64,000 nt of DNA from contig NZ_BCWM01000010.1 in NCBI RefSeq assembly GCF_001592205.1, forward strand, positions 62,001 through 126,000. Direction: 5' to 3'. Below, in pieces: positions 22,805-31,763 of the stretch; the stretch's first letter is position 1, and each line of letters begins with the position of its first letter. The stretch is from Brevundimonas vesicularis NBRC 12165. GTDB lineage: Bacteria > Pseudomonadota > Alphaproteobacteria > Caulobacterales > Caulobacteraceae. Below the pieces are notes generated by a model. The model did no database searches. It saw only the letters and a list, made by a program, of their open reading frames with translations, and was not told the origin of the DNA. A program made the position numbers and the translations under genes.

Positions 22805-22945
22805 GTGCAACAGCGCTCGCTCATCGCCGAAGTTTCGACCGTCGCCGGCCTCGCCGCGACGCGTTTCGGCATGATCCTCGGCGGAACGATTATCGGCGGT
22901 ACCACCGGCACCACCACCATGCCCGAACGGGCGGGACGAGTTTAG
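22805..22945 (+). CDS. Threonine/isoleucine-rich leader peptide (thrL-like)
   Basis: Short frame of 46 residues from GTG 22805 to TAG 22943-22945, or 24 residues from an internal ATG at 22871. The control run GGTIIGGTTGTTT holds six Thr and two Ile codons in 13, the classic signature of a thr-operon attenuator. It is followed by antiterminator and terminator elements and then the aspartokinase-homoserine dehydrogenase gene. Ribosome stalling at the Thr/Ile codons would favour antitermination. The start codon is uncertain because neither candidate has a strong ribosome-binding site. Confidence 0.8.
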   Translation: MQQRSLIAEVSTVAGLAATRFGMILGGTIIGGTTGTTTMPERAGRV

Positions 22946-22986
22946 CGCGCCAAACCCCGGCAGCCGCAGAACCCGAACCCCGCCCG
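22921..22986 (+). promoter_or_regulatory. Competing RNA hairpins of the thr attenuator
   Basis: CGGGCGGG at 22928-22935 is exactly complementary to CCCGCCCG at 22979-22986, which overlaps the 5' strand of the terminator, so it can act as antiterminator. The same segment can instead fold locally as GCCCG-AA-CGGGC (22921-22932), freeing the terminator. This mutually exclusive arrangement is what a translation-coupled attenuator needs. Confidence 0.7.
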
Positions 22987-23008
22987 GTCCGCCAGGCGGG
23001 GTTTTTTC
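22976..23008 (+). terminator. Attenuator terminator before thrA
   Basis: Stem AACCCCGCC (22976-22984) with GGCGGGGTT (22995-23003), continued by a run of six T's from 23002. It lies 31 bp after the leader-peptide stop and about 40 bp before the thrA-like start, so it would block the operon when Thr/Ile tRNAs are charged. Confidence 0.85.
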
Positions 23009-23047
23009 TTTTCACCCCACCCCATCCCGACCTTTCCCGAGAACCCG

Positions 23048-24784
23048 ATGTCCGCCCAACTCGCCGTCGTAGAAAAATCCGAAAGCCTCGACCCCAGCAG
23101 TCAGCCTGCACCAGAGGTCGTGGTGCTGAAGTTCGGCTCGTCCATCCTGCGCAGCCCGGCGGAGGCGCCGCTGGTCGCCTCGGCCGTCTATGGCCATGTG
23201 CGGGCGGGCCGAAAGGTCGTGGCGGTGGTCTCGGCCTTCGGCGGGGCGACGGACCGGCTGCTGGGCGAGGCGCGGGCGCTGGGCCTGGCGCATTCCAACG
23301 ACCTGCTGCCCGGCTATGTGGCCCTGGGCGAGGAGAAGTCGGCGGCCCTGGTGGCCATCGCCTGCGACCGAATCGGCCTGGACGCCTGCGCCCTGTCGGT
23401 CCGCGAACTTGGCATCGTGGCGGAGGGCGAGCCGGAGCATTCGCGCCCGTGCGGCCTGCGCCCCGACCATCTGAAACAGGCGCTGGATCGGCACGAGGTG
23501 GTAGTTGTGCCGGGGTTCGGCGCGGTGCGGCCGGACGGCAAGGTGGCCCTGCTGGGACGGGGCGGATCGGACCTGACGGCGGTTTTCCTGGCCGCTGAGC
23601 TGGGGCTGAAGAAGGTGCGGCTGGTCAAGGACGTGGACGGCCTTTACGACCACGACCCCAACGATAAGACGGCCCCGGCCCTGCGCTATCGCCGCGCCTC
23701 TTGGGATGTGGCGCGCAAGCTGGGCGGGGCGCTGGTCCAGCATGACGCCATCGACCTCGGCGAAAGCCGCGGGGTCGAGATCGAGGTGGCGGCCCTGGAC
23801 CGCGCCGACGGCACGGTCATCGGCGACAAGTCGGCGCCGCCCGGCCCGGCGCCCGCCCTGCCGCCGCTGAAGGTCGCGGTCGCCGGATGCGGCGTCGTCG
23901 GCGGCGGCGTGCTGGGCAAGCTGCTCAATGATCCCCGCTACGAAGTCGTGGGCGTGCTCGTGCGCAACCCGAAAAAGGCCCGCGACGTCGACTGTCCGGC
24001 TTCGTTGTTCACCTCCAACCCGGCGGACCTGTGGGCCAAGAAGCCCGACATCGTGCTGGAGGCCCTTTCGGAAGGCGAGGCGGGCCATGCGGTGATCCGC
24101 GCCGCGCTCGAGGTCGGCTGCGATGTCGCCAGCGCCAACAAGCAGGCGGTCAGCCGCGATCCGGGCGGCCTTCAGGCGCTGGCCGATGCGAAGGGCCGGC
24201 GCATCTTCTGGTCGGCTTCGGTCGGAGGCGGATCGCCGATGATCGAGACGGTGCGCGCCGCCCGCGCGGCAGGCGAGGTGGTCGGCTTCGAGGCGGTGCT
24301 GAACGGCACGGTCAACTTCATGCTGGAGCGGCTGGGCGACGGGGCGGCGTTCAACGAAGCCTTGGCGGACGCTCGCGCGGCGGGCTTTGCGGAGGAGGAC
24401 CCGTCTTCGGATCTGGAAGGTCTGGATGCGGCGGCCAAGGTGCGGCTGCTGTGCCACGAGGCTTTCGGCCGTTCGCCCGACGGCGACGTGCCCCGCGACC
24501 ACCTGACCGAGACGACCTCAGCCGCAGGCGGCGTGCGCCAGATCGGCGCCGCCCATCTGAAGGACGGGGTGATCCGCCCGTCGGTGTCGCTGAACGCCGA
24601 CCATGGCGATCCGCTGTTCTCGACCCTGCGCGGCGAGGGCAATGCGTTGAAGGTCTATGGCGCCGACGGCCGCGTGTGGCGCTGCCGGGGCCGAGGCGCC
24701 GGGCGTTGGGCCACGACCGAGAGCATCATGGCGGACCTGGCCGAGATCGTGCGTGCACGGCGCGCCGATGCGGGCCTGAACTAA
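23048..24784 (+). CDS. thrA: Fused aspartate kinase-homoserine dehydrogenase lacking ACT domains
   Basis: Two steps of the Thr/Met branch in one chain: aspartate phosphorylation and aspartate-semialdehyde reduction. 578 residues, far shorter than E. coli ThrA (about 820). Residues about 25-265 are the amino-acid kinase domain (VVLKFGSSIL, LLGRGGSDLTAV, KDVDGLYDHDP); residues about 275-578 are homoserine dehydrogenase (VAGCGVVGGGV, SANKQAVS, LNGTVNFMLERL, DLEGLDAAAKV). No room exists for the ACT domains that bind threonine, so feedback is probably through the upstream attenuator. thrB follows after 4 bp. Confidence 0.93.
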   Translation: MSAQLAVVEKSESLDPSSQPAPEVVVLKFGSSILRSPAEAPLVASAVYGHVRAGRKVVAVVSAFGGATDRLLGEARALGLAHSNDLLPGYVALGEEKSAALVAIACDRIGLDACALSVRELGIVAEGEPEHSRPCGLRPDHLKQALDRHEVVVVPGFGAVRPDGKVALLGRGGSDLTAVFLAAELGLKKVRLVKDVDGLYDHDPNDKTAPALRYRRASWDVARKLGGALVQHDAIDLGESRGVEIEVAALDRADGTVIGDKSAPPGPAPALPPLKVAVAGCGVVGGGVLGKLLNDPRYEVVGVLVRNPKKARDVDCPASLFTSNPADLWAKKPDIVLEALSEGEAGHAVIRAALEVGCDVASANKQAVSRDPGGLQALADAKGRRIFWSASVGGGSPMIETVRAARAAGEVVGFEAVLNGTVNFMLERLGDGAAFNEALADARAAGFAEEDPSSDLEGLDAAAKVRLLCHEAFGRSPDGDVPRDHLTETTSAAGGVRQIGAAHLKDGVIRPSVSLNADHGDPLFSTLRGEGNALKVYGADGRVWRCRGRGAGRWATTESIMADLAEIVRARRADAGLN

Positions 24785-24788
24785 GCGC

Positions 24789-25733
24789 ATGGCCGTCTTC
24801 ACCCCCGTTTCTATCGCCGACGCCAAGGCCTTCCTGGCCGGCTACGACATCGGCGAGGTGGTCGAACTGACGGCCATCGCCGAGGGGGTGGAGAACACCA
24901 ACTATCGACTGGACACGACGCAGGGCCGGTTCGTGCTGACCCTGTTCGAGGGGCGGACGGACGAGGCCTCGCTGCCCTTCTGCCTGGGACTGACGGCGCA
25001 TCTGGCGGCGCGCGGTTTTCCTTGCCCGACGCCGATCGAGGACCGGACGGGCGGCTGGCTTGCACGGCTTAACGGCCGGGCGGCGGCGGTGATCGAATGG
25101 AAGACCGGCGCCTGGTTGCGCACGCCGTCATCGGCCGATCAGGCGGCGGCGGGCGCGGTGCTGGCGCGGCTTCATCTGACGGCGGCTGATTTTGATCTGA
25201 AACGGGTTAATCCGGTTGGGCCGGCCATGTGGCGTCGACTGGCCGATCGCTGCGCCCCGGAGGCCTCGGGCGAGGATCGACGTCTGCTCGATCAGGTGAA
25301 CGCCTCGTTGGCGCGGCTGGGCGATCCCTTTACCGACAATTTGCCGGGCGGGGCGATCCATGCCGACTATTTCCCCGACAATGTGCTGTTCGGGGACGGC
25401 GCCGTGTCAGCGGTGATCGACTTCTATTTCGGCTGCACCGGCGCCTTCGCCTATGACCTGGCCATCGCCCTGTCGGCCTGGGGTTTCGACGCCGAGGGGC
25501 GACCCATGCCGGACGCCCTGACGGCCTTCCAGCGCGGCTATGAATCCGTGCGGCCGCTTGACGGCGCCGAGCGGGAGGCCTTGCCGCGTCTGGGCGAAGC
25601 GGCGGCCCTGCGGTTCACCGTGACCCGGCTGCACGACCGCATTTTCCACGATCCCGCCAATCTGGTGACGCCCAAGGATCCGGCGGTCTTCCTGCGTCGG
25701 ATGGACCACTGGCGCGCGACCGAACCGGCCTGA
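24789..25733 (+). CDS. thrB: Homoserine kinase (ThrB, APH/choline-kinase type)
   Basis: Phosphorylates homoserine for threonine synthesis. 314 residues of the aminoglycoside-phosphotransferase-like ThrB family used by alphaproteobacteria and pseudomonads, not the GHMP type. Visible: GVENTNYRLDT near the N terminus, catalytic loop GGAIHADYFPDNVLF and metal-binding VIDFYFGCTG. It starts 4 bp after thrA, so shares the attenuated transcript. Confidence 0.95.
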   Translation: MAVFTPVSIADAKAFLAGYDIGEVVELTAIAEGVENTNYRLDTTQGRFVLTLFEGRTDEASLPFCLGLTAHLAARGFPCPTPIEDRTGGWLARLNGRAAAVIEWKTGAWLRTPSSADQAAAGAVLARLHLTAADFDLKRVNPVGPAMWRRLADRCAPEASGEDRRLLDQVNASLARLGDPFTDNLPGGAIHADYFPDNVLFGDGAVSAVIDFYFGCTGAFAYDLAIALSAWGFDAEGRPMPDALTAFQRGYESVRPLDGAEREALPRLGEAAALRFTVTRLHDRIFHDPANLVTPKDPAVFLRRMDHWRATEPA

Positions 25734-25826
25734 GGCGCCTGCGCGGCTTCGTCGCTGGAACCGAAAGCTTGGCCGGGATTTTGATGGTGCAACGGCGACG
25801 TGCGCCGCTCCCCGAGGACGAAGATC

Positions 25827-26141
25827 ATGACTGACGAAACCATCAACGGCGCCGCCTCGCAGGCGCAAGGCAAGTTCCAAAAAGGCGTCGGCAAGCTGGT
25901 CGGCGACCAGAAGCTGCAGGTCGAAGGCGCCTATAACGACGCCAAGGGCCGTTCGCTGGAAACCTTCGGCAAGGCGATGGATTCGGTCGATCGCCTGGTC
26001 GAAAAGGTCCCCGTCGACTACCGCGACAAGGCCCGCACCGTCGCCGCCGAGGCGCGCAAGCGTCCGCTGGTCACGACCCTGTCGGTTGCCGGCGTCGGCC
26101 TGCTTCTGCTGCGCGCCCTCACCGGCGGCGGTCGTCGCTGA
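25827..26141 (+). CDS. CsbD-like stress protein with C-terminal membrane anchor
   Basis: 104 residues. The N-terminal part (INGAASQAQGKFQKGVGKLVGD) is a CsbD domain, found in general-stress proteins of unknown mechanism. The C-terminal LVTTLSVAGVGLLLLRAL could be a single membrane helix, as in ElaB/YqjD-type proteins, with an amphipathic region between. Start ATG 25827 (MTDETING) is preferred over an upstream ATG at 25800. Convergent with thrC, only 6 bp apart. Function is unknown. Confidence 0.8.
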   Translation: MTDETINGAASQAQGKFQKGVGKLVGDQKLQVEGAYNDAKGRSLETFGKAMDSVDRLVEKVPVDYRDKARTVAAEARKRPLVTTLSVAGVGLLLLRALTGGGRR

Positions 26142-26147
26142 GACGTT

Positions 26148-27542
26148 TTAGTGGCGGCCTGAAAAGGCCGCCACGGCGTCACGCGCCGCCTCCATCGTCC
26201 CATCGACGATCGTCAACCGCTCGGGCCTGTCGCCCAGAGCGGCGATGACGTTTGCGGGTTCGGGTTCGAAGCCCAGGACGTTCGAGACGAAATCGCCGAA
26301 CTTGGACGGATGGGCGGTGGACAGGGCGACGACGGGGCCTTTTGAGCGGTCTTGCCGACGCGCGGCGGCCAGCGCCACGGCCGTGTGCGGGCACACGACG
26401 CGGCCCCAGGCCTCATAGGCGTGGGCGATCTCGGCGCGCGTCTCGTCCTCGTCGATGGAGACCGCCGAGACCCGGTCACGCAGGGCGGTGAGAAGGTCTG
26501 GATCGAAGGCGATGGCGCCGTCGCGGGCGAAGGTTTCGAACACCACGCGCGTCGCCTCAGCGTCGCGGCCCGTCGCCTCGAACACCAGCCGCTCGAAGTT
26601 GGACGGCGCCTGCACATCCATGGAGACACTGCCGCTTTCGACCGCCGGACGGCGCGAATACAGGCCGTCGTTGAGGGCGCGGGCCAGGGCGTCGTTCTGG
26701 TTTACGGCCGCGACGAAGCCGTTCGACGGCAGGCCCATCTTCGTGGCGGCGATGCCGGCGAAGGCGTCGCCGAAGTTGCCGGTCGGCACGACGAAGGTCG
26801 CGGCCTCGCCCAGCTGGGCCGTGGCGGAGACATAGTAGGGGATCTGGCCGGCCAGCCGCGCCCAGTTGATGGAGTTGACCGAAGACAGGCGGCCGCGTTC
26901 GCGCAAGGCCTCGTCGGCCAGCAGGCCCTTCACCAGACGCTGGCAGTCGTCGAAATCGCCACGGACGGCCAGGTTCAGGACATTGTCGGCCTCGACCGTC
27001 GTCATCTGTCTGCGCTGAACCGGCGAGACGCGGTCCAGCGGGTGGAGCACCACCAGATCGACCAACTTGGCGCCGGCGAACGCGCGCACGGCGGCCGCGC
27101 CGGTGTCGCCTGAGGTGGCGGTCAGTATGGTCAGACGCTCGCCCGAGGCGGCCAGGGCCTCGTCCGTCAGGCTGGCGACCAGCTGCATCGCCAGGTCCTT
27201 GAAGGCGGCGGTCGGGCCGTGGAACAGCTCCAGCACGAACAGGCCCGGCTCCAGCTCGACCAGGGGCGTGACCAGCGGATGGTCGAATCCGGCGGTCAGT
27301 CGGTCCAGCGCGCGGTCCAGCGCGCCGGCGGGCAGGGCGTCGCCGATGAAGGGGGCGATGGCTTGCAGGGCGATGGACTTGTAGTCGGCCTTTCCAGTCC
27401 AGGCCTGGGGCGACAGGCTGGGCCAGGCGGTCGGCATATAGAGGCCGCCGTCGGGGGCGATGCCGCGCATCAGGGCGTCGGCAAAATCGGTTTCGGGCGA
27501 TTGGCCTCGGGTCGAGACGTAGCGGGCGCTGGAGGTGCTCAT
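26148..27542 (-). CDS. thrC: Threonine synthase
   Basis: PLP enzyme converting phosphohomoserine to threonine. 464 residues, typical of the longer proteobacterial type. N-terminal YVSTRGQSP and DGGLYMP, the PLP-lysine motif FHGPTAAFKDLAMQ, and ATSGDTGAAAV, VPTGNFGDAFAG are all present. Start ATG 27542 (MSTSSARYVST). It is not in the thrAB transcript but convergent with it across csbD; no Thr-rich leader is seen upstream. Confidence 0.96.
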   Translation of the reverse strand: MSTSSARYVSTRGQSPETDFADALMRGIAPDGGLYMPTAWPSLSPQAWTGKADYKSIALQAIAPFIGDALPAGALDRALDRLTAGFDHPLVTPLVELEPGLFVLELFHGPTAAFKDLAMQLVASLTDEALAASGERLTILTATSGDTGAAAVRAFAGAKLVDLVVLHPLDRVSPVQRRQMTTVEADNVLNLAVRGDFDDCQRLVKGLLADEALRERGRLSSVNSINWARLAGQIPYYVSATAQLGEAATFVVPTGNFGDAFAGIAATKMGLPSNGFVAAVNQNDALARALNDGLYSRRPAVESGSVSMDVQAPSNFERLVFEATGRDAEATRVVFETFARDGAIAFDPDLLTALRDRVSAVSIDEDETRAEIAHAYEAWGRVVCPHTAVALAAARRQDRSKGPVVALSTAHPSKFGDFVSNVLGFEPEPANVIAALGDRPERLTIVDGTMEAARDAVAAFSGRH

Positions 27543-27764
27543 GACGCCGATGGTCGTAGCCAGACGGGGCGGCGGCGTCACCCGCTTTCTGGATGATTTT
27601 GTCGGGTTTTCGCGGACTGTGGCCCGACTATCCGCGTCGGGACGTTGCAGTGGCGGTTTAGGCGCACATTTTTGCCGCTTCAGGGGTAATGTCGTCGGTC
27701 CTGCAAGAGGGGTTGCGACATCGCCCCGCTGGCGCGGATCGCTGCGACGGTCCATGTCAGGAGC

Positions 27765-28712
27765 ATGAGACGACGCGATCTTCTGATCCGGCTGGGGCTG
27801 GTCGCCGGCGGCGCAGGCGGGGCCTGGTGGCTGCGCGACCATGTGGTCTGGCGCGGGCCGACGGTCGCCTTCGCGGCGAACGGCTCCAGCGGCTGGCTGC
27901 CCTATGCCGAGCCGCGCGCGCCGACCCCGACGGTCGAGGTGACTGTGAACGGACAGCCGGTGCGGGCCCTGATCGATTCGGGGGCGCAGTATTCGGTCAT
28001 CGACCGGTCGCTGGTTGAGCGGCTAGGCCTGACCAATGTTTTCAACATCCCGATGGTAGCTTACGGCGTCGGCGGCGACGCCCAGGTCGGACGCGGGACG
28101 ACGCTGGATGTGGCGATCGGCGGCTTGCGGCTGAGCGGATTGCGCGCGGCGATTCTCGGCCTGGGGCCGCTGGCCAGCGATCAGGGATTGGGTGCGGCGC
28201 TGATCCTGGGGCAGGACGTGCTGCGCGAACTGGTGCTGGAGCTGGACACGGCGGAGCATCGGGTCCGGTTCCTGCCGCGCGAGGGCTGGACGCCGCCATC
28301 GTCGCTGAAGCCCGTGCCGGTGACACGGGCCGGCAGGGCGCTGCAGGCGGGCATCACCCTGGAAGGGGCGACGGTCAATGCGGTGATCGACACCGGCGCC
28401 TCGGCGGTGCTGGCCGTGACGCGCGAGACGGCCGAGGCCGCCGGCCTGCTGGACGGCCGCGAACGCACGCCGGGCCAGAGCATCGTCCTGGGCGGCACGG
28501 TGCGCGCCGAGACCGTCGTCGTGCGCACCCTGACCATCGGCGACGAACTGTATCGTCAGGCGACGGTCGCCATCTATGACGACGTCGCCGTGCCGGGCTT
28601 CCCTAAGGCGCTGGTCGGCATGGCCGCGTTCGAGAACCGGCGTCTTGCGCTGGACCTGGGCGGCCCCGGCCTGTTCGTCGAACGGCCGATGGAGATCACG
28701 GTCGGGGCTTGA
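27765..28712 (+). CDS. Retropepsin-like aspartic protease with two Asp motifs in one chain
   Basis: 315 residues. An N-terminal RRRDLLIRLG plus hydrophobic stretch suggests export (Tat-like) or membrane anchoring. Two homologous halves each carry an aspartic-protease loop: ALIDSGAQYSVID at about residue 65 and AVIDTGASAVLAV at about residue 205, so one chain could form the two-Asp active site that retropepsins make as dimers. AGGAGC precedes the ATG. Its end overlaps the convergent hypothetical gene by 17 bp. Substrate unknown. Confidence 0.8.
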   Translation: MRRRDLLIRLGLVAGGAGGAWWLRDHVVWRGPTVAFAANGSSGWLPYAEPRAPTPTVEVTVNGQPVRALIDSGAQYSVIDRSLVERLGLTNVFNIPMVAYGVGGDAQVGRGTTLDVAIGGLRLSGLRAAILGLGPLASDQGLGAALILGQDVLRELVLELDTAEHRVRFLPREGWTPPSSLKPVPVTRAGRALQAGITLEGATVNAVIDTGASAVLAVTRETAEAAGLLDGRERTPGQSIVLGGTVRAETVVVRTLTIGDELYRQATVAIYDDVAVPGFPKALVGMAAFENRRLALDLGGPGLFVERPMEITVGA

Positions 28713-29154
28713 GCACTGTGATCGGCCGAACCGCGCCAGGCCAGAGCTGGATGCGATAGCGGTCGTCGCCGTCAAGCCCGTCTTCGGACAGGGTGTTCAG
28801 TCCGCCGTGCGAAATGCGGGCCGCATAGTCGCCGGCGGGCACGGCGATCCGCTCGGCCTGATCCGGATCGTCCGTGCAGCCGAACACAATCAGCGCGCCG
28901 CTGGCCAGGCGCAGGCCGCAGTCGCGGATCTGGTCCCAGGCGTCCGCGTCGGGCGTCGGCGCTGTGGTCAGGATTTCAAGTTCGACCGGGACCAGCATGT
29001 TGCGAACCGTGCCGATCGCGATCAGGTCGGGGCCGACGGCCAGCATGGGGTCGCTGTCCGAGCTCCACAGGGCGGCGGTGTCGGTGACGTAGGTCTCGTC
29101 GCAAACGTAGAACTGGAAATAGTCCGCGAAAATCTCGAAACGGCGGACACACAC
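28696..29154 (-). CDS. Hypothetical protein, possible ComJ-like fold
   Basis: 152 residues from a GTG at 29154, 5 bp downstream of the pgm stop. Sequence includes FEIFADYFQFYVCDE, ALIVFGCTD, IAVPAGDYAARISHGG. The layout (YFQFYV start, P-G-D-Y late) faintly resembles ComJ nuclease-inhibitor-like proteins, but I do not claim that function. No ATG is available near the start; a GAG precedes the GTG. Probably translated with pgm. It overlaps the convergent protease gene end by 17 bp. Confidence 0.6.
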   Translation of the reverse strand: MCVRRFEIFADYFQFYVCDETYVTDTAALWSSDSDPMLAVGPDLIAIGTVRNMLVPVELEILTTAPTPDADAWDQIRDCGLRLASGALIVFGCTDDPDQAERIAVPAGDYAARISHGGLNTLSEDGLDGDDRYRIQLWPGAVRPITVLKPRP

Positions 29155-29159
29155 CGACT

Positions 29160-30797
29160 TCAGCTCGCCAGAGCCGTCGCCACCACGGCCCTGGCCTCGG
29201 CCTGAACGGTCGCCAGATGGTCGGGGCCGAGGAACGATTCGGTGTAGATCTTGTAGACGTCCTCGGTGCCCGAGGGACGGGCGGCGAACCAGGCGTCGGC
29301 GGTGAGGACCTTCAGCCCGCCGATGGCCTCGCCGTTGCCGGGGGCCTTCGTCAGGATGTCGGTGATCGGCTGACCGGCCAGGGTGGTCGCGGTCACGTCC
29401 GAGGGGCTGAGCGCGGCAAGCCGGGCCTTCTCGGTGCGATTGGCCGGGGCGTCGACGCGGGCGTAGGCGGGGGCGCCGTATTGGTCGGTCAGGCCAGTGT
29501 AGAGTTGGCTGGCGCTCTGGCCGGTGCGGGCGTGGATCTCGGCGGCCAGCAGGCACAGCAGGATGCCGTCCTTGTCGGTCGTCCACACCGTGCCGTCGTG
29601 GCGCAGGAAGGAGGCCCCGGCCGATTCCTCGCCGCCGAAACCGACGGTTCCGTCCAAGAGGCCGGGCACGAAGTGTTTGAAGCCGACGGGGACTTCCAGC
29701 AGGCGGCGACCCAGGCCGGCGACGACCCGGTCGATCATCGATGACGAGACCAGGGTCTTGCCCACCGCGACGTCCGCGCCCCAGCCGGGTCGGTTCGCGA
29801 ACAGATAGGCGATGGCGGCGGCCAGGAAATGGTTGGGGTTCATCAGGCCCGCGTCGGGCGTGACGATGCCGTGGCGATCCGCGTCGGCGTCGTTGCCGAA
29901 GGCGACGTCATAGGCTGAGCCGCCCTTCATCATGCCGATAAGACCGGCCATGGCGCTGGGGGATGAGCAGTCCATGCGGATCTTGCCGTCGGCGTCCAGC
30001 GGCATGAAGGCCCAGCGCGGATCGACGGCGTCATTGACGACAGCCAGGTCCAGTCGGTGGCGCTCAGCGATCTCGCCCCAATAGGCCACGGCCGCGCCGC
30101 CAAGAGGATCGGCGCCGATACGGACGCCGGCGTTGCGGATGGCGTCCAGGTCCAGCACGTTGGGCAGGTCGTCAATATAGGCGGCGAGGTAGTCAAACCG
30201 GCCCGCAGCCGCATGCGCCTGGGCGAAGGGGACGCGGCGCACCTCGGTCAGGCCGCCTTCGATCAGCTGGTTGGCGCGGGCGGCGATGGCGGATGTGGCC
30301 TCGCCCCCGGCCGGGCCGCCGGAGGTGGGATTGTATTTGATACCGCCGTCGCGGGGCGGATTGTGCGAAGGCGTGATCAGGACGCCGTCCGCCTGCCGGC
30401 TATTCGTGCGGTTGTGGGTCAGGATGGCGTGCGAAACGGCTGGCGTGGGGGTGAAGCCGTCGCGGGCGTCGATCAGCACCTCGACCCCGTTGGCGATCAG
30501 CACCTCCAGCGTCGTGCGGAAGGCGGGCTCGGACAGGCCGTGTGTGTCGCGACCGAGAAACAGGGGGCCGTCGACGCCCTGGGCCGCGCGGTATTCGGCG
30601 ATCGCCTGGGCGATGGCCAGGATGTGCGCCTGATTGAAAGCGCCGTCCAGGCTGGAGCCCCGGTGGCCGGATGTGCCGAAGACGACCCGCTGCTGCGGAT
30701 CGCCCATGTCTGGCCGGGTCGTCTCATAGGCGTCGAGCAGGGCGTCGAGATCGATCAGGTCTTCGGGGCGTGCGGTCGTGCCGGCGCGGTCGTGCAT
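29160..30797 (-). CDS. pgm: Phosphoglucomutase (alpha-D-glucose phosphate-specific)
   Basis: Interconverts glucose-1-phosphate and glucose-6-phosphate. 545 residues of the bacterial Pgm type. Motifs: [12 protein letters not shown], phosphoserine loop ITPSHNPP, metal-binding [10 protein letters not shown], sugar-binding GGEESAG, and C-terminal [14 protein letters not shown]. Supplies precursor for UDP-glucose (compare galE upstream). Starts at ATG 30797. Confidence 0.96.
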   Translation of the reverse strand: MHDRAGTTARPEDLIDLDALLDAYETTRPDMGDPQQRVVFGTSGHRGSSLDGAFNQAHILAIAQAIAEYRAAQGVDGPLFLGRDTHGLSEPAFRTTLEVLIANGVEVLIDARDGFTPTPAVSHAILTHNRTNSRQADGVLITPSHNPPRDGGIKYNPTSGGPAGGEATSAIAARANQLIEGGLTEVRRVPFAQAHAAAGRFDYLAAYIDDLPNVLDLDAIRNAGVRIGADPLGGAAVAYWGEIAERHRLDLAVVNDAVDPRWAFMPLDADGKIRMDCSSPSAMAGLIGMMKGGSAYDVAFGNDADADRHGIVTPDAGLMNPNHFLAAAIAYLFANRPGWGADVAVGKTLVSSSMIDRVVAGLGRRLLEVPVGFKHFVPGLLDGTVGFGGEESAGASFLRHDGTVWTTDKDGILLCLLAAEIHARTGQSASQLYTGLTDQYGAPAYARVDAPANRTEKARLAALSPSDVTATTLAGQPITDILTKAPGNGEAIGGLKVLTADAWFAARPSGTEDVYKIYTESFLGPDHLATVQAEARAVVATALAS

Positions 30798-30833
30798 CGT
30801 GAGTCAATCAATCGTTCTGAGGGGGAGCGGCGA

Positions 30834-31685
30834 TCAGGCGCCGCTGAAGGTGTCGCAGGACGCCGGGTCGCCCGATTGATAGCCGCGTTGCAGCCATTCC
30901 ACCCGCTGCGCAGAAGAGCCATGGGTGAAGCTTTCGGGAGAGACGCGGCCGCCGCTGCGCCGTTGCAGGGTGTCGTCGCCGATGGCCTGGGCGGTCTTCA
31001 TGCCCTCTTCGATATCGCCGGGCTCGAGCGCGACCTGACCGTTGGAGACGGCCGAGGCGTTCCGGGCCCAGACGCCGGCGTAGCAGTCGGCTTGAAGCTC
31101 CAGCGCGACCGAATACTGGTTGGCTTCAGCCTGACCCGAGGCGCGCTGCTGGGCCTGGCGAACCTGATCAGAGGTGCCGGTCAGGGTCTGGACGTGATGG
31201 CCGAACTCGTGGGCGATGACATAGGCGCGGGCGAAGTCGGCGCCTGAGGCCCCGAGCTTGTTCTCCATCTCCTGCCAGAAGCCGAGGTCCAGATAGACCG
31301 TTTTGTCGTTGGGACAATAGAAGGGCCCCATGGCCGACTGACCATAGCCGCAGCCGGTCGGCGTGCCTTGTTCGTAGATGACGACATTGGGTCGCTGATA
31401 GCCCTCAAGCTTCTGCGACCAGACATCATCAATGTTGGCGCCGATGACATCGACGAACCGGCCGGCCTGATCCTTCGGTGTCCCGACTTGACCCTGCTGC
31501 TGTTCGGCGCCGACGCCGCCGAACTGGCTGGCCAGTTGTGTCGTGGTCGAAGGATCAATGCCGAAGACCAGATAGCCGATAAGGGCCAGAACGCCGACGC
31601 CGAGACCTCCGCCGGCGATGGCTCCGCCGCCGAGACCCCGTCGATCCTCAACGCCGCCGCCTGTGCGTCCACCCTGCCAGCGCAT
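30834..31685 (-). CDS. Neutral zinc metallopeptidase (YpfJ family)
   Basis: 283 residues, single N-terminal membrane helix (about residues 25-43, GGLGVGVLALIGYLVFGI), rest probably periplasmic. Zinc motif HEFGHHVQ with the downstream ELQADCYAGVWA supplying the third ligand region. N-terminal MRWQGGRTGGGVEDRRG is a hallmark of this DUF/peptidase_neutral family. Physiological substrate is not known. Upstream of pgm with 36 bp between. Confidence 0.9.
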   Translation of the reverse strand: MRWQGGRTGGGVEDRRGLGGGAIAGGGLGVGVLALIGYLVFGIDPSTTTQLASQFGGVGAEQQQGQVGTPKDQAGRFVDVIGANIDDVWSQKLEGYQRPNVVIYEQGTPTGCGYGQSAMGPFYCPNDKTVYLDLGFWQEMENKLGASGADFARAYVIAHEFGHHVQTLTGTSDQVRQAQQRASGQAEANQYSVALELQADCYAGVWARNASAVSNGQVALEPGDIEEGMKTAQAIGDDTLQRRSGGRVSPESFTHGSSAQRVEWLQRGYQSGDPASCDTFSGA

Positions 31686-31763
31686 GCCCTATCCTCCGCC
31701 CGATCCTGGTTAAGCTAGGCAGGAACGCGGGTGCAAGGGAAGGGATGCGTCAGTTCGGACGCA

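Noticed and set aside
26151..26174. Hairpin GTGGCGGCC/GGCCGCCAC at the thrC-csbD junction as a terminator
   Set aside because: It lies inside the thrC 3' coding end and no U-tract follows on either strand, so termination is not supported.
27600..27627. GTCGGG/CCCGAC inverted repeat upstream of thrC as a second attenuator
   Set aside because: No Thr/Ile-rich leader frame and no terminator nearby.
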